A DNA stretch of 6,169 bases, taken from the NCBI GenBank assembly GCA_023231075.1, contig JALNWC010000179.1, positions 1 to 6,169 on the forward strand, written 5' to 3'. This DNA is from Rhodoferax sp. (GTDB lineage Bacteria > Pseudomonadota > Gammaproteobacteria > Burkholderiales > Burkholderiaceae_C). The stretch's first letter is position 1. Each line of letters starts with the position of its first letter. Positions 1 to 5,585 of the stretch are shown here, one piece after another. The notes under the pieces were generated by a model. The model was not told the origin of the DNA, made no database searches, and saw nothing but the letters and a program-made list of their open reading frames with translations. A program made the position numbers and the translations under genes.

Positions 1-72
1 CGGCGTCCAGTGGGAGCGGCGTCCTGTGGGAGCGGCGTCCTGTGGGAGCGGCGCCCTGTAGGAGCGGCGCCC
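1..72. repeat. Tandem 16-bp REP-head repeat, about 4.5 copies
   Basis: A 16-bp unit, TGTGGGAGCGGCGTCC, is repeated head to tail at 9-24 (first base A), 25-40, 41-56 (last bases GCCC) and 57-72 (TGTAGGAGCGGCGCCC). The half unit at 1-8 shows that the array continues beyond the window start. The unit equals the first part (GTGG/GTAG head plus left stem arm) of the REP-like element at 57-80, so the array looks like repeated duplication of a REP head rather than an independent repeat. It is noncoding and lies upstream of the imuA promoter. There are no spacers, so it is not a CRISPR. Confidence 0.85.
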
Positions 73-123
73 CCGCCGCGATTGAATTCCAACAGCCTTC
101 GGCCCGAGGGCGGGGCTCCCACA
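57..123. repeat. REPIN-like inverted pair of REP palindromes
   Basis: The left half has a GTAG head (58-61) followed by a stem GCGGCG (64-69), loop CCCC and CGCCGC (74-79). The right half is inverted: GCTCCCACA (115-123) is the exact reverse complement of TGTGGGAGC (41-49) and matches 57-65 with one mismatch. It contains its own small palindrome GCCC-GA-GGGC (102-111). A GTAG/GTGG tetranucleotide next to a GC-rich palindrome, present as an inverted doublet, is the known layout of REP/REPIN elements mobilised by RAYT transposases. No RAYT gene is visible here. The assignment to that class is inferred from architecture only. Confidence 0.6.
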
Positions 124-155
124 AAGACAAGCCTCCTGCAAAGTGGCAATTTGGG

Positions 156-161
156 TATACT
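156..161 (+). promoter_or_regulatory. Possible -10 hexamer of the imuA operon promoter
   Basis: TATACT matches the sigma-70 consensus TATAAT at five of six positions and overlaps the first two bases of the LexA box, as expected for a LexA-repressed promoter. No good -35 hexamer is seen 16-18 bp upstream, so the promoter may be weak or the hexamer may be fortuitous. Transcription from it would leave a leader of only about 20 nt before the imuA ATG. Confidence 0.4.
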
Positions 162-175
162 GTGTTTTTAAACAG
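160..175 (+). promoter_or_regulatory. LexA operator (SOS box) of imuA-imuB-dnaE2
   Basis: CTGTGTTTTTAAACAG is a perfect CTGT-N8-ACAG LexA box of the E. coli/beta-gamma-proteobacterial type with an AT-rich centre. The wider context TA-box-TC also resembles the TACTG...CAGTA consensus. It ends 12 bp before the imuA ATG and overlaps a TATACT hexamer, so bound LexA would block the promoter. Control of imuA-imuB-dnaE2 cassettes by LexA is established in several proteobacteria. Here the site is read directly; repression is inferred. Confidence 0.9.
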
Positions 176-187
176 TCTCAGAAAGCC

Positions 188-1084
188 ATGTCCGCCGCCC
201 TGCAATGGATCGTCAACGCCACACCCCCGCCGGACGATGCGTCGCCGCAGTCGTTTGGGCAGCCGTTTGACCTCAGCCAGCTCCCGGGCAGCGTCGCCCA
301 GGCCATCTGGCGCGGTTCCCAGGTGGCGCAGGCCAGCCAGTCTGTGGTGGCAAGCGGCTTTGCGGCGCTGGATGCCCAGTTGCCCGGTGGCGGCTGGCCC
401 TGCCATGCGCTGACCGAACTGCTGCAACCCCAGCCTTCTCTTTGCGAGTGGCGCTTGCTGGCACCTGCATTGGCAGGGCTGGCCGCTGGTGGCGGCCACA
501 TCTTGCTGGTGGGGCCACCCAAACGCCCGCATGCACCGGGTCTGGTCCAACTTGGCATCGCCGAAAAAAGCATTGTCTGGATCGCTGCCGACACCCCGGC
601 TGAGCGGCTTTGGTGCACCGAACAACTGATCAAGGCCAACCCCCGCGGTGGCGCCATTCTGGCCTGGTTGCCCCAGGCCCGTGCCGAGCAATTGCGCCGC
701 TTGCAAGTGCACGCCCAAGCCTGCGACTGCCCGGTCTTTCTGTTCCGGCCCGAAGCGGCCCAGCGGGACGCGTCACCCGCCCCACTGCGGCTGTTGACCG
801 CCCTGGGGCCTGACTGGGCCCTGCACGTTCACCTGCTCAAGCGCAAGGGCGCCTTGCTGGACGGCCCCGTCGTGCTGCCATCGGTGCCTGGAACGTTGAT
901 CAGTGTATTGACACCCCGCCTGATGCACCCCAGCCAGTTGCTGGCAAGTCGTCAGAATCAGGGGCGACACCGCACACGGACCATCAACAGGGGCTTTGTC
1001 ACTGCGAGCGTAGCGCGGCAGTCCATGCAGTCCGGAAGTCATGGATTGCTTCACTGCGTTCGCAATGACGAAACCTATTCATGA
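188..1084 (+). CDS. imuA: ImuA, SOS mutagenesis accessory protein (RecA/SulA-like)
   Basis: This is the first gene of the mutasome cassette, 298 aa from the ATG. ImuA is a RecA-related cytoplasmic protein needed, with ImuB and DnaE2, for damage-induced mutagenesis. The recognisable core runs from about residue 40: the WRGSQ start, SGFAALDAQLPGGGWP (about 56-71), then HALTELL followed by a degenerate P-loop region (no GxxGxGKT). Next come ILLVGPP (105-111), LWCTEQL (141-147) and AILAWLP (156-162). The core ends near LTPRLMHPSQLLA (about 241-253). A longer GTG start at 143 was rejected because it would place the LexA box inside the gene; the ribosome site before the ATG is weak. The C-terminus is odd: residues 271-294 are encoded by a palindromic interspersed repeat (998-1069), followed by ETYS and TGA. 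The protein therefore seems longer than usual for the family and ends in non-native sequence. The stop lies 18 bp before imuB and in the same frame as it. Confidence 0.88.
   Translation: MSAALQWIVNATPPPDDASPQSFGQPFDLSQLPGSVAQAIWRGSQVAQASQSVVASGFAALDAQLPGGGWPCHALTELLQPQPSLCEWRLLAPALAGLAAGGGHILLVGPPKRPHAPGLVQLGIAEKSIVWIAADTPAERLWCTEQLIKANPRGGAILAWLPQARAEQLRRLQVHAQACDCPVFLFRPEAAQRDASPAPLRLLTALGPDWALHVHLLKRKGALLDGPVVLPSVPGTLISVLTPRLMHPSQLLASRQNQGRHRTRTINRGFVTASVARQSMQSGSHGLLHCVRNDETYS
998..1069. repeat. 72-bp palindromic interspersed repeat inside the imuA 3' end
   Basis: Two 30-base arms (998-1027 and 1040-1069) flank a 12-base loop. In + strand RNA they form 23 Watson-Crick and 4 G-U pairs out of 30. 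The arms begin GTCACTGCGAGCG and end GCAATGAC. This resembles the GTCATTGCGAGCG...GGATTGCTTC...CGCAATGAC palindromes that I recall as dispersed in many bacterial genomes. Its length is exactly 24 codons and it keeps the imuA frame open, encoding VTASVARQSM...CVRND. It sits 13-84 bases upstream of the imuA stop and ends 33 bases before the imuB ATG, so the hairpin will also be present in the operon mRNA. Its dispersed nature cannot be verified from one copy. Confidence 0.75.
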
Positions 1085-1091
1085 CAAGAAC

Positions 1092-1096
1092 AGAGG
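1092..1096 (+). promoter_or_regulatory. Shine-Dalgarno sequence of imuB
   Basis: AGAGG lies 6 bases before the ATG at 1103 in the 18-bp imuA-imuB gap. It is the clearest ribosome binding site in the operon and fixes the imuB start. The nearest upstream in-frame stop is the imuA TGA at 1082-1084. Confidence 0.65.
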
Positions 1097-1102
1097 CTAC
1101 CT

Positions 1103-2422
1103 ATGTCCCTGCATTGGGCCGCGCTGTTGACCGACGCCGCCTGCGCCAGCGCGCCGCGCATTGACCCTCTTGGCGTGGCCGTCTGGGCGCTTCAGTTCAC
1201 TCCCCGGGTGGCACAGCAGGCGCAAACAGTCTGGCTGGAGGTGGCACAAAGCATGCGGCTGTTCGGCGGTGAAGGCCCGCTGCACCAGTTGGTGGAAGCC
1301 GGTGCCGCCGAGCTGGGCATCACGGCACTGGCTTGGGCACCGACCAGCCTGGCGGCCCTGGCTTGCGCGCGCATGGGCTTGCGTGACGGCTTTGCCATGC
1401 CGCTGGCGCAGGTGCTCGACCCCTTGCCCATTGCATCCGTGGATGCAGTCAACGCCCATCAGGCAACGTTGACGCGCCTGGGCTGCCAAACCCTGGCCGA
1501 TGTGCGCCAACTGCCCCGCGGCGGCATCAGTCGGCGCTTTGATAGCCAGTTGCTGTTGGCGCTGGACCAGGCTTACGGGCTGCGCCCCGAGGGCTACCCC
1601 TGGGTCAAGCTGCCAGAGACTTTCTCGGCCAAACTGGAGTTGCCCGGACGCGTCGAAACGGCCCCGGCCCTGATGTTCGGCGCCCGGCGTTTGCTGCTGC
1701 AAATGGGGGGCTGGTTGTCGGCCCGCCAGTGCGGCGTGACGGCTTTCACGCTGCACTGGCGTCACGACGCCCTACGTGCGCGGGACGTTGGAGAAGGCGA
1801 CGACATCACGGTGCGCACCGCGCAGCCGACCCAGAACGTCGACCATTTGTGTCGGCTGTTGATGGAGAACCTGGCCCGGGTGCAACTGCTGGCCCCGGCG
1901 GGCGAACTGGCCCTGAGCGCCACCGAGGTTACGCCCTTCATAGAGACCAGCCGCTCCCTGTTGCCCGAGGTCCGCGCCGGCGGCGAAGCACTGAACCAGG
2001 TGCTGGAGCGCATCGAAGCCCGGTTGGGTCAAGGGCGTGTGCTGCGGCCCAGGCTGATTGAGGACAGCCGCATGGCCTGGATGGCCCATTGGCAGCCGAT
2101 GAACGCCACAAGGCCCGGCATCAAGGTGCGTCAGGCGCCAGGGCCGCAACCCACCTGGATTCTGAAAAACCCGCTCAAGCTCGATGTGCAGGACGATTGC
2201 CCGCTGTACCAGGGGCCGCTGCAACTGCTGCTGGGGCCGGAACGTATTGAGGGCGGCTGGTGGCACCGCGTCACAGATGCCGAGGGTGGCCAGATGAGTC
2301 TGCAGGTGACGCGCGACTACTGGGTGGCCTTGAGCCAGCATGCCGGCGCGCTCTGGATTTTTCAGCTGCGGCTGCCCCGCAACGAAGCGGCGTCCTGGTA
2401 TTTGCATGGCATCTTTGCCTAA
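1103..2422 (+). CDS. imuB: ImuB, inactive Y-family polymerase-like mutasome adaptor
   Basis: 439 aa. ImuB is a Y-family polymerase relative without catalytic activity. It links the mutasome to the beta clamp and binds ImuA and DnaE2 during SOS translesion synthesis. Visible here are WALQFTPRV (28-36) and VWLEVAQSMRLFGGEGPL (43-60), the palm signature of the family. A helix-hairpin-helix/thumb region follows at about 121-162 (LTRLGCQTLADVRQLPRGG, then RRFDSQLLLALDQAYG), then a little-finger-like region at about 170-310. The C-terminal domain includes GPERIEGGWW (378-387) and RDYWVAL (404-410) and ends in WYLHGIFA. The protein starts only about 27 residues before WALQFTPRV, so the first palm strand carrying the metal-binding Asp of active Y-family enzymes is absent. 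I believe short N-termini occur in related Comamonadaceae but cannot confirm it. I see no obvious QLPLW/QLxLF clamp motif. It overlaps dnaE2 by 17 bp, suggesting translational coupling. Confidence 0.9.
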   Translation: MSLHWAALLTDAACASAPRIDPLGVAVWALQFTPRVAQQAQTVWLEVAQSMRLFGGEGPLHQLVEAGAAELGITALAWAPTSLAALACARMGLRDGFAMPLAQVLDPLPIASVDAVNAHQATLTRLGCQTLADVRQLPRGGISRRFDSQLLLALDQAYGLRPEGYPWVKLPETFSAKLELPGRVETAPALMFGARRLLLQMGGWLSARQCGVTAFTLHWRHDALRARDVGEGDDITVRTAQPTQNVDHLCRLLMENLARVQLLAPAGELALSATEVTPFIETSRSLLPEVRAGGEALNQVLERIEARLGQGRVLRPRLIEDSRMAWMAHWQPMNATRPGIKVRQAPGPQPTWILKNPLKLDVQDDCPLYQGPLQLLLGPERIEGGWWHRVTDAEGGQMSLQVTRDYWVALSQHAGALWIFQLRLPRNEAASWYLHGIFA

Positions 2423-5400
2423 GCCGGTCAAGCCGGAAATCGTTGGCACTGCCTTCCCCCAGCGGGTGAAGAAGCAAAGGCATCTGCCCCAGCTACCCGA
2501 TTACGCCGAGCTGCGTTGCCTGTCCAACTTTTCGTTTTTAAAAGGGGCCAGTCAACCCGAAGAACTGGTGACACGCGCCCAGGCGCTTGGCTACGCCGCA
2601 CTGGCCATCACCGACGAATGCAGCCTGGCCGGTGTGGTGCGCGCCCATGTGGCAGCCAAGGCCTGTGGCCTCAAGCTGCTGGTGGGGTCGCAGTTCCAGG
2701 TCAGCGGTGAAGCTCCTTTTACGCTGGTGGTTCTGGCCTGTAATCTGAACGGTTACGGCAATTTGTGCGAGTTCATCACACGCCTGCGGCGCGGCGCTAA
2801 AAAAAAGGGTAGCTACCAGTTGCGGCGGGAAGACATCCACGGGGCTGCGCTGGCCGATTGCCTGGTGCTGGTCTGCCCCGAGCGCAGCAACACCCCGGCG
2901 CAGCTGCTGGCGCTTGGCCAATGGCTGCTGGCCCATTTCACCGGCCGCTGCTGGCTGGGTGTCACGCAGTTGCTCAGCCTGGACGATGAAATCTGGCTTT
3001 ACCACTTGAGGCAGCTGAGCGAGGCCACGGCCATTGCGCTGGTGGCCGTGGGCGATGTGCACATGCATGTGCGTTCGCGTAAGCCCCTGCAGGACGTGCT
3101 GACGGCCATCCGCGTGGGCAAGCCGTTGACCGCGTGCGGGCTGGACTTGCAAGCCAACGCCGAACAACACCTGCGCAGTCGGCTGCGGCTGGCCCAAATT
3201 TTCCCGGCAACGCTGCTGGCCGAGACGCTCAAGATTGCCGAGCGCTGCCACTTTTCCCTCGACGAGCTGAAATACCAGTACCCCCAAGAGGTGGTGCCGA
3301 CTGGCGAAACGCCAGCGTCATATTTGCGCCGGGTCACCTACCAGGGCGCCGGTCGGCGTTGGCCCGGCGGCATGACAGCCAAAGTACAGCATCAGATCGA
3401 GCATGAACTGGCGCTGATTTGCGAGCTGCATTACGAACCCTATTTTCTGACGGTGTACGACATTGTTTCTTTCGCACGCTCGCGCCACATCCTGTGCCAG
3501 GGGCGCGGCTCGGCCGCCAACAGCGCCGTGTGTTATTGCCTGGGCGTGACCGAGGTCGACCCGGCGCGCATGAGCGTGCTGTTTGAGCGTTTCATCAGCC
3601 GTGAGCGCAATGAGCCGCCCGACATTGACATCGACTTCGAGCACGAGCGCCGCGAAGAAGTGATCCAGTACCTGTACCAAAAGTACGGTCGCGAGCGCGC
3701 CGCCCTGACGGCGGTGGTGATCTGCTACCGGCCCAAGTCGGCCATCCGGGACGTGGGCAAGGCCCTGGGTTTTGAGTTGGCGCTGCTGGAAAAGCTGGGC
3801 AAATCGCACCGCCATTGGGACGGCCGCGCGCTGCATACCGAGCGCCTGCAAGAGCTGGGCCTGTCGCTGGACGACCTGGCGGTGCGCCAGTTGATGGACC
3901 TGTCACGCCAACTGATGGGGTTCCCGCGGCATCTGTCGCAGCACCCGGGCGGCTTTGTGCTGACCCGCGGGCCTTTGTCACGCATGGTTCCGATCGAAGC
4001 CGCCGCCATGGAAGACCGCACCGTGATCGAGTGGGACAAGGACGACCTCGACGCCATGGGTTTGCTCAAGGTCGATGTGCTGGCGCTGGGCATGCTGACG
4101 GCGATTCGCAAAGCGCTGGAACTCGTCAGCCTGCGCCGCGGCTTTGAATTTGAGATGCAGGACATTCCGGCCGAAGACCCCGACACCTACGCCATGATGT
4201 GCCGGGCCGACACGGTGGGTGTTTTCCAGATCGAGTCGCGAGCGCAGATGAGCATGTTGCCGCGCTTGCGGCCGCAGTGTTTTTACGACCTGGTGATCGA
4301 GGTGGCGCTGGTGCGGCCCGGCCCGATCCAGGGCGGCATGGTGCACCCGTACCTGAACCGCCGCCAGGGCAAGGAAGCGGTGACTTACCCCAGCGCGGCA
4401 CTGGAGCAGGCGCTGGGCCGGACGCTGGGCGTGCCGGTTTTTCAGGAACAGGTGATGCAGGTCAGCATTCTGGCGGCCGGTTTCACCCCGGGCGAGGCCG
4501 ACGGTTTGCGCCGCGCCATGGCAGCCTGGAAACGCAAGGGCGGGCTGGAGAAATACGACGACCGCATCGTCGACGGCATGACCGCGCGCGGTTACCCCAA
4601 AGAATTTGCCGAGCAGATTTTTGAGCAGATCAAGGGCTTCAGCGAGTACGGCTTCCCGGAGTCCCATGCCGCCTCGTTTGCCTTGCTGGTGTACGCCAGT
4701 TGCTGGCTCAAACACACCGAGCCCGCCGCCTTTCTGGCCGCCATGCTGAACTCCCAGCCGCTGGGTTTCTACTCACCCAATCAGTTGGTACAGGACGCGA
4801 AGCGCCATGGCGTGGCGGTCCGTGCGGTGGACGTGATGTTCAGCGCTTGGGGCGCCACGCTGGAGGACTTGCCCCACACACCGGCCGTGCGCCTGGGTCT
4901 GGGCCTGATTGCCGGGCTCAAACGCACATCCGCCGAGCGCATTGTGACTGCGCGTGCGCAAGCGCCCTTTGACAGCGCAGAAGACCTGTCCCGTCGTGCC
5001 CAACTGGCGCAGTTTGAAATGAAGCTGCTGGCCGCTGCCGATGCCCTGGCCAGCCTGTCCGGGCACCGCCGGCAACAGGTCTGGGACGCGGCGGCCTTGC
5101 ACGCACCGCCCCTGCTGCTGCGCGATGCGCCGGTGGAAGAAGACCTGCTTGAGTTGCCAGCAGCGCCTGAGCGCGAGGAAATTGTGTTTGACTACGCCGC
5201 CCTCGGACTCACACTCAGGCGGCACCCCATGGCGCTGCTGCGGGCACGCTTGAGCGCCATGCGTTTTGCGTCATCGCAAGCCTTGCGTGCGTTGCCCGAT
5301 GGCCGTCTGGTGCGGGCCTGCGGCATCGTCACGCTGCGCCAGCAACCAAGCACCGCCAAGGGCGTGGTTTTTGTGTCGCTGGAGGACGAACACGGCACAA

Positions 5401-5585
5401 TGCAGGTCATCGTCTGGAAAAGTGTGCGGGATCAGCAACGCCGGGAATTGATGAACGCCAAACTGCTGGGTGTCTACGGCACCTGGCAGCGCGAAGGTGA
5501 GGTGCGCAACCTGATCGCACAGCACCTGGTGGATTTGACGCATTTGCTCGGGCGCCTGGCCGCGCCCAGCCGGGACTTTCATTGA
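2406..5585 (+). CDS. dnaE2: DnaE2 (ImuC), error-prone DNA polymerase III alpha-type subunit
   Basis: 1059 aa, the usual length for DnaE2. It is a C-family DNA polymerase that extends across damaged template together with ImuA/ImuB. Domains in order: a PHP domain from about residue 33 (YAELRCLSNFSF, 33-44; ITDECSLAGVVRAH; GDVHMHVRSR, 216-225), then the polymerase core with QGRGSAANSAVCY (365-377). PPDIDIDFEHERREE follows, with D408 and D410 matching the E. coli catalytic pair D401/D403, and GLLKVDVLALGML, where D557 matches the third Asp. Then come VFQIESRAQM (from 606), GPIQGGMVHPYL, PVFQEQVM and GFSEYGFPESHAASFALL. An OB domain follows at about 966-1047 (GRLVRACGIVTLRQQ, VFVSLEDEHG), and the protein ends SRDFH. 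The ATG at 2406 is chosen because it overlaps the imuB end by 17 bp and gives the family's length; ribosome sites are weak at every candidate (2340 ATG, 2466 GTG). Oddities: the first PHP motif lacks histidines (R37, Q50 instead of the usual H), and no QLPLF clamp motif is seen near 900-910 (PPLLLRD). Confidence 0.95.
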   Translation: MASLPKPVKPEIVGTAFPQRVKKQRHLPQLPDYAELRCLSNFSFLKGASQPEELVTRAQALGYAALAITDECSLAGVVRAHVAAKACGLKLLVGSQFQVSGEAPFTLVVLACNLNGYGNLCEFITRLRRGAKKKGSYQLRREDIHGAALADCLVLVCPERSNTPAQLLALGQWLLAHFTGRCWLGVTQLLSLDDEIWLYHLRQLSEATAIALVAVGDVHMHVRSRKPLQDVLTAIRVGKPLTACGLDLQANAEQHLRSRLRLAQIFPATLLAETLKIAERCHFSLDELKYQYPQEVVPTGETPASYLRRVTYQGAGRRWPGGMTAKVQHQIEHELALICELHYEPYFLTVYDIVSFARSRHILCQGRGSAANSAVCYCLGVTEVDPARMSVLFERFISRERNEPPDIDIDFEHERREEVIQYLYQKYGRERAALTAVVICYRPKSAIRDVGKALGFELALLEKLGKSHRHWDGRALHTERLQELGLSLDDLAVRQLMDLSRQLMGFPRHLSQHPGGFVLTRGPLSRMVPIEAAAMEDRTVIEWDKDDLDAMGLLKVDVLALGMLTAIRKALELVSLRRGFEFEMQDIPAEDPDTYAMMCRADTVGVFQIESRAQMSMLPRLRPQCFYDLVIEVALVRPGPIQGGMVHPYLNRRQGKEAVTYPSAALEQALGRTLGVPVFQEQVMQVSILAAGFTPGEADGLRRAMAAWKRKGGLEKYDDRIVDGMTARGYPKEFAEQIFEQIKGFSEYGFPESHAASFALLVYASCWLKHTEPAAFLAAMLNSQPLGFYSPNQLVQDAKRHGVAVRAVDVMFSAWGATLEDLPHTPAVRLGLGLIAGLKRTSAERIVTARAQAPFDSAEDLSRRAQLAQFEMKLLAAADALASLSGHRRQQVWDAAALHAPPLLLRDAPVEEDLLELPAAPEREEIVFDYAALGLTLRRHPMALLRARLSAMRFASSQALRALPDGRLVRACGIVTLRQQPSTAKGVVFVSLEDEHGTMQVIVWKSVRDQQRRELMNAKLLGVYGTWQREGEVRNLIAQHLVDLTHLLGRLAAPSRDFH
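2799..2807 (+). other. A8G homopolymer, dnaX-like slippery sequence in dnaE2
   Basis: Eight A residues followed by GGG are read as AAA AAA AAG GGT, within the PHP domain (codons 132-134). The heptamer A AAA AAG is in the same phase as the E. coli dnaX frameshift site, and a -1 slip would give GGG then TAG at 2810-2812. No upstream AGGGAG-like stimulator is seen, and the 10-bp palindrome just downstream (2808-2817, GGTAGCTACC) is too tight to form a useful stem. It may simply be a mutation-prone homopolymer. Confidence 0.3.

Noticed and set aside
1..72. CRISPR array
   Set aside because: The 16-bp units are contiguous with no spacers and no cas genes nearby.
143..187. GTG start giving ImuA 15 extra residues
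   Set aside because: The added codons would run through the LexA box and -10 hexamer, and they do not resemble a protein N-terminus.
42..413. Open reading frame on + starting in the REP region
   Set aside because: Overlaps imuA in another frame, is Arg/Pro/Ser-rich low-complexity translation, and begins inside repeats; a shadow of GC-rich codon use.
2340..2405. ATG at 2340 as dnaE2 start
   Set aside because: It adds 22 residues read from the conserved end of imuB in another frame; ATG 2406 gives the normal coupled overlap and family length.
3978..4715. Long antisense open frames opposite imuB and dnaE2 (also 1772-2449, 2538-3287)
   Set aside because: His/Gln/Arg-rich translations with no family likeness, mirror frames of well-conserved genes on the + strand.
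188..5585. A new, undescribed biological system
   Set aside because: Gene order and motifs match the known imuA-imuB-dnaE2 mutasome; only local features (repeats, lost motifs, slippery site) are unusual.
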